From positions 1 to 20,479 of IMG/VR virus record IMGVR_UViG_3300043803_001187: DNA of 20,479 bases, one strand, 5' to 3'. This document shows positions 13,068-20,215 of this stretch, in pieces. The stretch's first letter is position 1; the number at the start of each line of letters is the position of its first letter. The translations under genes and the position numbers were made by a program. Under the pieces are notes generated by a model that saw only the letters and a program-made list of their open reading frames with translations, searched no databases and was not told the origin of the DNA. The DNA comes from a virus.

Positions 13068-14774
13068 TTAATCCATCCCGATATCGTACTTTAAGTCATT
13101 ACGACCCATACGCTTAGCAACTGACGCATCAGTGCCGTCTCCGAAGAACCACGAGCGCTCACCATGTGTGAGTAGCTGTCGGCGTCCCGGTTTGGTCTCC
13201 GTGAACTCCTTAATCAACGCCTTTCTATCCTCAGACCGATTCGACCCGGCACGCATGAGTTCAGCGGCGTTTCCCGCGATGCCGTCCATATAGAAGGCAT
13301 AATAGGTTGCGCCCCAGACGATCGCGTCAGTCTTGTCATCGTGAGGCACAAACGGGAACGCGGTGATCTCCTTGATCGTAGCATCTGTCCATGCTCCCTC
13401 CACAAAGTGAACCCGTCCCGCCTCAAACAGCGGCGCCACAGTCTGCAGACGCACTGTCTTTGAACGAATAGGTTTGAACGGATGGATATGAATTTTGCTT
13501 TCCCGTTCCAGCATCTGGATGAGTGATTGTCCACTCGCAGCCTGTTCAATCGTCAGGAATCGCGCTCCGTAATACTTCGCCGACTGTTGGAGCATCGCGA
13601 GTAGATCGGGAAATGACCACCGACCACTGATTATCTCTCGCACGTACAAATTATCCTTGTCCTTCCGTGAGTATCCCATCACTGCTATCACACTCTCGTC
13701 CGCAGTTTCCTTCTCGGAGAATGCCGTATCGAGTGACAGGTACGTGATATCAAACTCGGGGCACTCCTCCGGAGTTTTTACGCTGATCCATCCGGCTTTG
13801 ATGATCGAGCCCTCCTGGGCAGTTGGGCGTCCCTGATACAGAGCGGCGAACTTATCTGAGCCCATAATCCGCTTCTGTGACAGAAGCATATCGACAGTGA
13901 ATGTGGCGTTCCCGGGCCAATGCGACTCACCATTCTTCCGCCCGAGAATGTCACTTGACTCATTCTCGCATAGCGCTTCGATATTCACCCAGCGCCATCC
14001 AAGCGGATTCTCGGCTTCATCGAACAGTCCGTCACCGTCCATCAACAGACCATGAAGATCCTTCTCACCAAATCGCGTACCGATAACGAGCTGCGCCCAG
14101 CGGTTGGTACGACGTGTGGATGCCTGTTCTCCCCACCAGTTTTCGAGTTCCTCGAACGCAGCGCGGGAATCCGAACCCTTGAGCGGGTCGTCGATAACCA
14201 TAGCTCCGACGCCGCGGGAGTCTTCGTAGGGACTACCTGCGGTAAATCCTGTCAGCACACCGCCAACGGATGTCGCGAGGATAAATCCTCCGCCTTTCAT
14301 GTCGTATTTGGAATCAGGCTGGAACCCCGACCATTCTGGAAATACCTTTCCGAAGTGCTTGTGCCGTAGATACCCGTTGATCCCTCGGTGAAACTTGTTG
14401 GAAAGCTGCTGACCGTACGAGGCAATGATATGCTGCGTCTGTTCGTCCTTTCCGAGCAACCACGCAACAAATAGTTGCGATAACATCGACTTCCCGGAGC
14501 GAGGCGCGCAACTAACAATCAGTCTCGCGTAGCGTCTCTCAGCTACGTCCTCAAATGCGGAACCGATGATCTCGTGGAAGTCGGCGACTTGCAACTTCCC
14601 ATCGAGCATGATGTCAGCAAACGCCAAGAAACAAGAACGTGCCGCACGAAACTTAAATTCCTGCAGCACGCCTCGAGGAGCCTCAAGTAGTTCTAGTTCT
14701 CTAAGCCCACGCTTGTAGATTCGCCAACTGGAAAACTCTTCCAATTGAGAAGCGTGAGTGATGATGGGTCTCAT
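13068..14774 (-). CDS. terL: Terminase large subunit, 568 aa
   Basis: The packaging motor ATPase and nuclease. The N-terminal ATPase has Walker A APRSGKS (90-96), Walker B AMVIDDP (191-197) and the coupling motif IGTRFGEKDL (231-240). The C-terminal RNase H-like nuclease has the acidic residues D349 in SLDTAF, E410 in LTIEQAASGQ and D483 in HDDKTDAIVWG. The whole length is present and all key residues are intact. The enzyme translocates DNA into the procapsid through the portal and cuts concatemers. By motif style it belongs with the broad Terminase_6-type large subunits rather than the T4 gp17 branch. The start overlaps the previous gene by four bases (ATGA), as expected if that gene encodes the small subunit. 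Confidence 0.95.
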   Translation of the reverse strand: MRPIITHASQLEEFSSWRIYKRGLRELELLEAPRGVLQEFKFRAARSCFLAFADIMLDGKLQVADFHEIIGSAFEDVAERRYARLIVSCAPRSGKSMLSQLFVAWLLGKDEQTQHIIASYGQQLSNKFHRGINGYLRHKHFGKVFPEWSGFQPDSKYDMKGGGFILATSVGGVLTGFTAGSPYEDSRGVGAMVIDDPLKGSDSRAAFEELENWWGEQASTRRTNRWAQLVIGTRFGEKDLHGLLMDGDGLFDEAENPLGWRWVNIEALCENESSDILGRKNGESHWPGNATFTVDMLLSQKRIMGSDKFAALYQGRPTAQEGSIIKAGWISVKTPEECPEFDITYLSLDTAFSEKETADESVIAVMGYSRKDKDNLYVREIISGRWSFPDLLAMLQQSAKYYGARFLTIEQAASGQSLIQMLERESKIHIHPFKPIRSKTVRLQTVAPLFEAGRVHFVEGAWTDATIKEITAFPFVPHDDKTDAIVWGATYYAFYMDGIAGNAAELMRAGSNRSEDRKALIKEFTETKPGRRQLLTHGERSWFFGDGTDASVAKRMGRNDLKYDIGMD

Positions 14775-15058
14775 TCAGACTTCCCTTGACCTAGTTTCTT
14801 GAGAAGGTCGTCGACTTTCGATGTGTATTCCTTAGCGAGTTCCTTTTCCTGCTTGGACTCGCTCTCCTGGATGGCAACGATGTCACTCATGAGGTCACGA
14901 TGGACCTTGATCGATGAGTTGAAGATGTTGATGAGGTCGCGAACGGGAGCCTCTCCCATCGTCGCCTCAATGTCACCGAGTGCTTGTTCAGCGACTTTTA
15001 ATACTTTCTCAGCGAGCTTGCTTTTTTGCTCGATGATACGCTCATTACGACTTTCCAT
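14771..15058 (-). CDS. Possible small terminase subunit, coiled-coil protein, 95 aa
   Basis: A fully helical, charged protein whose ATG at 15058 follows a good ribosome binding site (AGGAAAC). Residues 1-40 (NERIIEQKSKLAEKVLKVAE) and 55-95 (SIKVHRDLMSDIVAIQESES) would form helical hairpins; the middle holds VRDLINIFNSSIKVHRDL. Position directly before terL with an ATGA overlap and the small helical build fit a terminase small subunit, which recognises the packaging site as an oligomeric ring. No helix-turn-helix is obvious to me, and at 95 residues it is shorter than most small subunits. An alternative is a different helical assembly factor. The call rests mainly on synteny. Confidence 0.5.
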   Translation of the reverse strand: MESRNERIIEQKSKLAEKVLKVAEQALGDIEATMGEAPVRDLINIFNSSIKVHRDLMSDIVAIQESESKQEKELAKEYTSKVDDLLKKLGQGKSE

Positions 15059-15063
15059 GTTTC

Positions 15064-15240
15064 CTAAAATCTTTTCTTACAACGAGAACACCCGCCGCGA
15101 GTACGCGTATCGACTCTAGATTGACCAGCGGGAGGATTGTGTAGGATGTTTAGGATCTGTTGAGCGGCTTTCTTGTCGCCGCGATGCATTGCGCGATAGT
15201 ACTCCTTCCAGAGTTGATCGCGTCTGGCGGGATCATACAT
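15064..15240 (-). CDS. Small hypothetical protein with C-terminal CxxC, 58 aa
   Basis: I choose the ATG at 15240 (MYDPARRDQLWKEYYRAM). AGGAGG and GAGG lie four to ten bases upstream of it, whereas the longer frame to 15276 would overlap the preceding gene by 44 bases. The product is helical (YYRAMHRGDKKAAQQILNIL), then Pro/Gly-rich, and ends GGCSRCKKRF. That single CxxC pair could bind metal as a dimer. Small proteins of this plan are common near terminase genes in marine phages. It overlaps the previous gene by eight bases. No function is known to me. Confidence 0.65.
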   Translation of the reverse strand: MYDPARRDQLWKEYYRAMHRGDKKAAQQILNILHNPPAGQSRVDTRTRGGCSRCKKRF

Positions 15241-15448
15241 CCTCATCCTCCTGATCCATAGTACCGTAGATCGCATCGAGTAATTCTGACAGAGCTATCT
15301 CCCTGTCCTCAAATCTTTCCACAAAAGATTCTGGCACCTGCGATGAAAGAACTTTGATGTGTGTCTTTCTCAGACGCCTGTATTTACTCGGGTCGATGCT
15401 TGAGCTGAGGTCAGATAGATCCAACCCGCGGTACCGTGCTAATCGCAT
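15233..15448 (-). CDS. Hypothetical protein, 71 aa
   Basis: A small soluble protein: a basic, helical first half (LARYRGLDLSDLSSSIDPSK and RRLRKTHIKVL) and an acidic C-terminus (ELLDAIYGTMDQEDEDV). An AGGAGG motif lies 14 bases before the ATG at 15448, and the start overlaps the end of the 402-aa gene by ten bases. Packed between structural and packaging genes, it could be a small head or packaging factor. I recognise no family and no motif. Confidence 0.6.
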   Translation of the reverse strand: MRLARYRGLDLSDLSSSIDPSKYRRLRKTHIKVLSSQVPESFVERFEDREIALSELLDAIYGTMDQEDEDV

Positions 15449-16647
15449 GAAGCGATTTTACCCTCCTCAAGACTGTCCTCCTCGCAGTCGATGCGAGGGA
15501 GATAGTTGTCTGGTGAGAAGAGTGTGAAATAGTCGACAGGTATCCAAGCTCTCCCAATTGGTGTGTTTCCAATGCGGAAATACAGTGTTTCGTCAATAGT
15601 TAGTGTGACTCCATCTTCGGTCGGGAAGACATCGCCGGGCGTAACTAACGCTCGGGCAGAAAGCTGATTCGTTGGATCGGCATAGATAAAAATTGGTGCC
15701 AAAGATGATACTTGCCCGTATCCATTCCTCCCAAGTGATGTGCTTGCGAAGATTTCGACATTAGCCCCATTAGGAAGTTCATTTGTAATCTCAACACCGA
15801 CCCTAACAAGATTATTATCAAGTCTCATCAGTCTATTGCCCGTATCGACGGCGAAGAAGAACCGATCAAATTCACCGGCAGGCTTATGGATGTTGATGAT
15901 CTCAAACTGACCGGTTTGATCTGTAGTTCCTGTGCAGATTCGGTAGTAACCAGCCTCAATCTCCTCCTTGCTCATGAAGATCTTCTGGGGCTCCCAGACA
16001 TAAACAAGATCGCCGTCTTCATTGAGAGTGGTTCCGGCATACTGAGGATCGTAGGGGATAGTATTGTTCGGCGGTGGCAATACGGCCGCAAAAATCTTAG
16101 TTCCGCACACTGTTTCACCCGGTCTCAATCGTGAGATAAGATTCTGTGGGAACAGGCGCGTGCAATCACCACGCTGAACACATGGATCGATAGCGATCGC
16201 GCGGTGCATGTCCTGAATAACGATCTCCCAGCGCTGCGTATATGTGTAGTGCGTGGAGTCTGTCAAACCAGCGAACTGCTCCGAAACCATGCGGAATGGG
16301 GCGAAGACTTCTAAACCAGTGTTTGGCGGCACGGTGTTCGTTAAAGTCTCGTGAGATGCGCAACAGAGTTGTACAGCAAAGTCGTGTCCTGACTGTGTGA
16401 GATACGACTGGGAGGCGATATTAACCTCAAATGTCATTGTGCGAAGGATGGTAAGCGGCGCCTGTCGTTCAACTTCCTCAGATGATGACACATAACGCAC
16501 CACCATCGAATTGGCCATCTGAAGAATCCCCTCCTCATCAGAGACGTCTGCGAGACGCAAGACATTAACTCCCAGCGGAATAAGCGGAGAGGAGAGGAGC
16601 GCGTTCGCCATGAAGCGCTCGATCTTCGTGATGGAGTCAAGTTTCAT
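15439..16647 (-). CDS. Probable tail or neck structural protein, 402 aa
   Basis: The N-terminal 150 residues read like the tail-terminator or tail-completion fold of phages: a helix IERFMANALLSSP, a short strand pair, then VVRYVSSSEEV, FEVNIASQSYLTQSGHDFAVQ and YTYTQRWEIVIQDM, which suggest a domain that caps the tail tube. The following 250 residues are rich in beta strands, prolines and cysteines (DPCVQRGDCTRLF) and end with GRAWIPVDYFTLFSPDNYLP. These look like an added beta-sandwich or binding domain. No enzyme motif is present. Its place between the tail-tip block and the terminase fits a virion protein. I am fairly confident that it is structural and unsure which part; a baseplate or tail-fibre attachment protein is an alternative. 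Confidence 0.6.
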   Translation of the reverse strand: MKLDSITKIERFMANALLSSPLIPLGVNVLRLADVSDEEGILQMANSMVVRYVSSSEEVERQAPLTILRTMTFEVNIASQSYLTQSGHDFAVQLCCASHETLTNTVPPNTGLEVFAPFRMVSEQFAGLTDSTHYTYTQRWEIVIQDMHRAIAIDPCVQRGDCTRLFPQNLISRLRPGETVCGTKIFAAVLPPPNNTIPYDPQYAGTTLNEDGDLVYVWEPQKIFMSKEEIEAGYYRICTGTTDQTGQFEIINIHKPAGEFDRFFFAVDTGNRLMRLDNNLVRVGVEITNELPNGANVEIFASTSLGRNGYGQVSSLAPIFIYADPTNQLSARALVTPGDVFPTEDGVTLTIDETLYFRIGNTPIGRAWIPVDYFTLFSPDNYLPRIDCEEDSLEEGKIASCD

Positions 16648-16652
16648 CTTTA

Positions 16653-17108
16653 CTAACTAGGTACGACTGGCCATTGCACATCCCATGGAAATCCGGGCTG
16701 GCCGGTTACATCTCTTAGCTCCTGACGATATGAAGTCCAAACAGCGGGATCTATTCGCACGTCCGGCAATTGAGTCCAGTCGGTCTGAAGAAGCTTAAAC
16801 GAACGCATATTCCGAATGGATTCAGCTTGAATGGCATCTGCCTCTCTTTTTTCCTTAGCTGTCATCTTTACGATCGACCAAGTCTGCATCCAGAAGCCTC
16901 TTTCGTCTTTGACCGGCGCGATCTCAATCACCTTTTCATAACGGTCAGCGTTAGGAAGAGGGGAGTATTCATACATTCCGAAGTTAAACGGCTCTACTAT
17001 TTCTGGCGTTAAATACAGCGGAAAAGACGTATTAGGAAATAGTTGCTTAAAATTTGCTTCTAAGACCGGATTACCGATCGGAGCCCCGTTTTCAAGTTGG
17101 ATGACCAT
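16653..17108 (-). CDS. Phage tail assembly chaperone-type protein, 151 aa
   Basis: The C-terminal 50 residues carry the signature of the tail-fibre assembly chaperone family (Phage_tail_APC type): LLQTDWTQLPDVRIDP (107-121), WTSYRQELRDV (124-134) and GFPWDVQWPV (139-148). The N-terminal part (PNTSFPLYLTPEIVEPFNFG, then KDERGFWMQTW) resembles the region that contacts the fibre in such proteins. These proteins help fold, trimerise or cap tail fibres, and some remain at the tip. The gene lies six bases beyond the glycine-rich adhesin, the expected position for its chaperone. It shares its C-terminal domain with the protein encoded at 18618-19148, so the two are paralogous there. Confidence 0.8.
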   Translation of the reverse strand: MVIQLENGAPIGNPVLEANFKQLFPNTSFPLYLTPEIVEPFNFGMYEYSPLPNADRYEKVIEIAPVKDERGFWMQTWSIVKMTAKEKREADAIQAESIRNMRSFKLLQTDWTQLPDVRIDPAVWTSYRQELRDVTGQPGFPWDVQWPVVPS

Positions 17109-17113
17109 AATTT

Positions 17114-17944
17114 TTACACGTCTGCGGTGTTAGTTGAAGGAAACTGTCTAGTAGTACCTGGCCAGATTATACGCACGGCGCCACGTGCTCCTATTCCCGT
17201 AGTCGACTGCCAAGAGTTCCCCCCTCCGCCGCCGTAAGTGCCCCCGTTACCGCCCGGCCGGGTTGAGTATCCGGCTGGTGCCGAACCCCCCACAAATTGA
17301 GAGTTAGTTGTCGAAGACCCGCTTGCTCCTCCTGAGCCACCGCCACCGCCAGGCATCGCATCATTTTCCGTGGCGTTACTGCCGTATGAAGTTCCAGACG
17401 CGCCCTGTCCAAGTATCCCCACTCCTCCACCTCCAGCGGAATGCCCAGTAAGTCCGCTCCATGTGCCATTACCACCAGATCCTCCCGCGCCTGAACCCCC
17501 ATTTGCGCTGTATCCCGCCGCCCCGCCGCCGGAATATGAGAATGTTCCTCCGTTCGCCCCGCCATCGCCAATAAATGTGCCGCCGCCGCTAGGACTCCCA
17601 CCGAATCCGGCTACAGTTGATGTATTGATGAAATAGCTATTTCCGCCTGCTGCTCCGGTAGTGAGATTCCCCACTCCGCCAGATCCCACGACAACAGTGT
17701 AAGAATTTCCAGGAATCACTGCGTAATTATTTTTATATCCTAAACCACCACCCGACCCAGGTTGGGAGCCATTATACGAACTATTAGCTCCACCACCGCC
17801 CCCAACACAGACTATTGAGACTGAAGTCACGCCCGCTGGGCACACCCACGTGAATGTGCCAGCAGATGTAAAAGCGATTTGACCAGGCGGTGCTTCCGTT
17901 TCAGCCGCTGCTGCCATTAAAAGTCGATTATCATTTGGATCCAT
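17114..17944 (-). CDS. Glycine-rich tail-fibre-tip adhesin, 276 aa
   Basis: After 20 residues, the segment IAFTSAGTFTWVCPAGVTSV and SIVCVGGGGG is the usual start of phage glycine-rich domains. Glycine runs (GGGGG, GGGTFIGDGG, GGSGAGGSGG, GGGGGSGGASG) alternate with short variable loops up to residue 250. The end GAVRIIWPGTTRQFPSTNT is typical of marine phage Gly-rich fibre proteins. By analogy with the S16-type gp38 adhesin, such runs form a polyglycine-II sandwich that exposes variable loops to the host receptor. The three cysteines or fewer and the lack of enzyme motifs fit an adhesin. It lies between a short fibre-like gene and a chaperone-type gene, so it is probably the host-range determinant. 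The direct receptor is unknown. Confidence 0.8.
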   Translation of the reverse strand: MDPNDNRLLMAAAAETEAPPGQIAFTSAGTFTWVCPAGVTSVSIVCVGGGGGANSSYNGSQPGSGGGLGYKNNYAVIPGNSYTVVVGSGGVGNLTTGAAGGNSYFINTSTVAGFGGSPSGGGTFIGDGGANGGTFSYSGGGAAGYSANGGSGAGGSGGNGTWSGLTGHSAGGGGVGILGQGASGTSYGSNATENDAMPGGGGGSGGASGSSTTNSQFVGGSAPAGYSTRPGGNGGTYGGGGGNSWQSTTGIGARGAVRIIWPGTTRQFPSTNTADV

Positions 17945-17950
17945 ACTCGT

Positions 17951-18541
17951 TCAAGTTGCGTAGTCTACAAGTGCTGCTCCACGCCACCGCGTTCCTCCGT
18001 CATCCGTGACAAAGATGAGCAAGTGGGTTTTGGCAGTGGTCAATGATGGAGCTGACCCACCGGGCCACTCAACTGTTATCGGCCACGTGACGCTTCCACT
18101 CGTTACGGTCAGTTCAAGTGTGAAGCTATACGAGCGGGACACCGGGACATTATCAAAAGTAAATGTACTGGCGCCATTGATCGTTTTCGTAAAATAATTT
18201 CCCGCTGAGCAATTGATGCTTAAAGCCGGAACTGCTACCACTGTCTGAGCGTACGACCCGTTCAGATCAAAATCCGTGTTTGTAGCAACACTCGTTTGTC
18301 CCACCGCCATTGTTCCCGATGCGGCAACATTGGAAGTCACAGTGAGCTTTGACCCGTCAAATGTTAGGTTGGCAGACCCTGTTGGGTCACCTAAAGCATC
18401 GTTGAAGATAACTTGATTCGCAGATCCAATAGCATCCGGTACCGAATTCCAAACGGTCCCGTCCCACTCCCACTGACGACCGGTGGACGGATCTGTGTAC
18501 ACGTCGCCTGGGGATGGGGATGGAGGAAATGTGATTGCCAT
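17951..18541 (-). CDS. Short tail-fibre-like protein, 196 aa
   Basis: The N-terminus FPPSPSPGDVYTDPSTGRQW, followed by EWDGTVWNSVP, is a common virion-attachment motif of phage fibres (the 'GDVYTDxxTGxxWxWDGxxW' pattern). Residues 45-90 are short strands (ANLTFDGSKLTVTSN) like a fibre shaft. The C-terminal half (YFTKTINGASTFTFDNVP to ITVEWPGGSAPSL and FVTDDGGTRWRGAALVDY) is a beta-rich domain seen at the ends of many aquatic phage fibres. The length suggests a short fibre or an adaptor rather than a full long fibre. It directly precedes the glycine-rich adhesin, with six bases between them, so the two are probably parts of the same tip. Confidence 0.75.
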   Translation of the reverse strand: MAITFPPSPSPGDVYTDPSTGRQWEWDGTVWNSVPDAIGSANQVIFNDALGDPTGSANLTFDGSKLTVTSNVAASGTMAVGQTSVATNTDFDLNGSYAQTVVAVPALSINCSAGNYFTKTINGASTFTFDNVPVSRSYSFTLELTVTSGSVTWPITVEWPGGSAPSLTTAKTHLLIFVTDDGGTRWRGAALVDYAT

Positions 18542-18562
18542 GGTATCTAAAAGAATAGCTTA

Positions 18563-18584
18563 GCGAGAGATTTACATGTCTCGC
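18563..18584 (-). other. Intergenic hairpin between tail-tip genes
   Basis: In the 76-base gap the minus strand reads GCGAGA, ten bases of loop, then TCTCGC: a perfect six-pair stem. The T-rich stretch TTCTTTT follows only after a further eight bases, so it is at best a weak terminator. It may instead protect the mRNA end or modulate expression of the fibre genes. Confidence 0.35.
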
Positions 18585-18617
18585 ATAAACATTTCATTTT
18601 TAGACTTTACCTCTAAA

Positions 18618-19148
18618 TCACTTTGACGGCGGAATCGGCCAATCGGGATGGTTTTCGTCTTTTACAAGAGGTTTTGGATCTTCGATGGTGTCCGGTAAGT
18701 CACGAAGTTTCTGACGATACACCTCCCATTCTTCCGCTTTCGCAGTAGTTAGTGGAGATGTGGGAAGTTGAGTCCAGTCACTGATCAAGAGCTTGTAGTC
18801 CCGGATCATTTTTAGTTCGTTCCAGAAATCCCTTGAGGCCTCAAGATACTCCTCCAACCTACGAGCTTCTTCCTCTCTGCGCACGGTTTCGTCGTTCCAG
18901 ATATCGACCAGCTCTCCCCACTCGCCTAAGTCCGAGATAATCTTATTATCTGGCTTGATCTCAAGCGGGTGATGTGAATACTCAATCTCTCCTCGCTGAA
19001 CATCGGCGTACCAGTGAAATGCGTGGATGCCTTGAGAGAGGTGAGAGAAATAGTTTTTATCAATTCCGATATAGATTTCTCCGTTAACGCCAATGGTTCC
19101 ATCGTCAGGAACAAAGACGATATCGACATGCGAATTCGTGTCAGTCAT
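18618..19148 (-). CDS. Phage tail assembly chaperone-type protein, 176 aa
   Basis: The C-terminal part carries the same chaperone signature as the protein encoded at 16653-17108: YKLLISDWTQLPTSPL (118-133), EEWEVYRQKLRDLPD (139-153) and an end HPDWPIPPSK. The N-terminal 60 residues (VDIVFVPDDGTIGVNGEIY and GIHAFHWYADVQRGEIEY) form a beta domain that recurs in cyanophage fibre-chaperone genes. A charged helix (ETVRREEEARRLEEYLEASR) connects the two. I infer a role in folding or assembly of a tail fibre encoded nearby. The ATGA overlap with the preceding gene indicates coupling. It differs from its paralogue in the N-terminal domain, so each may serve a different fibre component. Confidence 0.78.
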   Translation of the reverse strand: MTDTNSHVDIVFVPDDGTIGVNGEIYIGIDKNYFSHLSQGIHAFHWYADVQRGEIEYSHHPLEIKPDNKIISDLGEWGELVDIWNDETVRREEEARRLEEYLEASRDFWNELKMIRDYKLLISDWTQLPTSPLTTAKAEEWEVYRQKLRDLPDTIEDPKPLVKDENHPDWPIPPSK

Positions 19149-19498
19149 GGATTTTCACTCCCAGGTTCGATCATGTTTAGGGGATTGTCTAGTGGTGTCA
19201 CTGATGTGGGCAAAACTCTTTCATTTTGCTGTTTTATGTACTCTAAATAGAGTTGCTGGTTCTCGGAATTAGACCGAACCACTTCATTTCTGAAAGACTC
19301 AACCGCAGCTCCTGCCTGTCTAGCCTGTTGCGATGTCTCAATTTGAAGCATCGGGATCCAAGCGATTGCGCATCCCCACTCATCAACTTCCTCCCCCGTG
19401 TTCGGATTCATCCCCCGAACTTGCGTGTACCAGCTGCACTTAAGACCTACACAGTCTTTTCGAATTAAGGGACAAAACTTTCCGGGTTTCATTTGCAT
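19145..19498 (-). CDS. Conserved Cys-rich phage protein, 117 aa
   Basis: The pattern GKFCPLIRKDCVGLKCSWYT, then GMNPNTGEEVDEWGCAIAWI, PMLQIETSQQARQ and GAAVESFRNEVV recurs in many tailed phages of diverse hosts. It is always a small protein near tail-fibre or lysis genes, and its function is unknown. The four cysteines (C9, C16, C21, C43) in two groups could bind a metal ion or form disulfides. The C-terminal half is a helix followed by a Pro/Asn-rich tail (LPTSVTPLDNPLNMIEPG). The start is supported by GGAG seven bases before the ATG at 19498. The 3' end overlaps the next gene by ATGA. Confidence 0.75.
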   Translation of the reverse strand: MQMKPGKFCPLIRKDCVGLKCSWYTQVRGMNPNTGEEVDEWGCAIAWIPMLQIETSQQARQAGAAVESFRNEVVRSNSENQQLYLEYIKQQNERVLPTSVTPLDNPLNMIEPGSENP

Positions 19499-19515
19499 GG
19501 TTTGGCTCCGTAGAA

Positions 19516-20214
19516 TTAGTTCGAATCTGAGTACCGCCGCAGGATTTGTGACTTCACTGTGTCGAGCATGAAAATAGGATCATTCGCCGCACTCTTACAG
19601 TTACTTAGGTGAACCGAATGATCTCTATGCAGTATCTCAGCACAGGCGCTGACGTTAAAAAATATCGATCTGATGAAGGGATCTTTGATTAGCGATTTAG
19701 TCCAAAAGACGGAGACGTGGCGAATACCGGTAGAAACTTTGTTGACTCTATGAATCATACCCGTCGGGTACGTGACTGCCCATCCAGCTTCGAGCTTGAA
19801 TTTGGTCTCATCAATGCCGCCGTCATAAATACAAAGCTCCCCGCCCTCATAGTCCTCCGGATCGCTTAAAAATAAAGTTGTGCTATAGTCGCCGTTGGCC
19901 CAGTCATCCGTGTGAGGATTGTAGAATCCACCGGCGAATGTTTTAGACACTAACACGCTGTAACTACTTTTTGCCGCCGTAAATTGGACAAATTTTCGAT
20001 CCGCGCTCAGACATTCCATGATGACATCATTTATCTCGCGGAGGGCGGGAGAGTCTATGAGCTCTAAATTCATCTTCCCGTCTTTGGAAGAATCTCCACG
20101 TGTTGTAAGAACCCCGTCAATCCAGAGATTTTCATGATCTGCTCTCTGAAGTAAGGATCTGATGCGGATCAACTGATTTTGATTCAATACCTCATGAATG
20201 TGGTAACTGAACAT
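19516..20214 (-). CDS. PKHD-type 2-oxoglutarate/Fe(II) dioxygenase, 232 aa
   Basis: The metal-binding facial triad is complete: H101 and D103 in NPHTDDW, and H155 in YPTGMIHRV. R165 in GIRHVSVFW would bind 2-oxoglutarate. SVLVSKTFAGGFYNPHTD, TTLFLSDPEDYEGGELCIY and GWAVTYPTG follow the PKHD hydroxylase pattern (PiuC-like), and the length agrees with that family at about 226 residues. Members hydroxylate a substrate using 2-oxoglutarate and oxygen, releasing succinate and carbon dioxide. PiuC homologues are tied to iron acquisition in bacteria, but phage versions have unknown substrates. A second family member ends one base upstream, so the two form a pair. The ATG at 20214 follows the neighbour's TAA directly, so translation is probably coupled. 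Confidence 0.88.
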   Translation of the reverse strand: MFSYHIHEVLNQNQLIRIRSLLQRADHENLWIDGVLTTRGDSSKDGKMNLELIDSPALREINDVIMECLSADRKFVQFTAAKSSYSVLVSKTFAGGFYNPHTDDWANGDYSTTLFLSDPEDYEGGELCIYDGGIDETKFKLEAGWAVTYPTGMIHRVNKVSTGIRHVSVFWTKSLIKDPFIRSIFFNVSACAEILHRDHSVHLSNCKSAANDPIFMLDTVKSQILRRYSDSN

Positions 20215-20215
20215 A

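Noticed and set aside
13068-14774. T4 gp17-type terminase and hence a T4-like cyanophage
   Set aside because: Motif style and surrounding order (terS-like, terL, phoH) do not match the T4 arrangement; only the broad family is supported.
15241-15276. Extended start at 15276 for the 58-aa protein
   Set aside because: The extra 12 residues overlap the preceding gene by 44 bases and lack a ribosome binding site, whereas the ATG at 15240 has AGGAGG/GAGG upstream.
17191-17910. Apparent DNA repeats of GGxGGx type
   Set aside because: They are the codon-level effect of the glycine-rich protein, with irregular units; not a CRISPR or a DNA repeat array.
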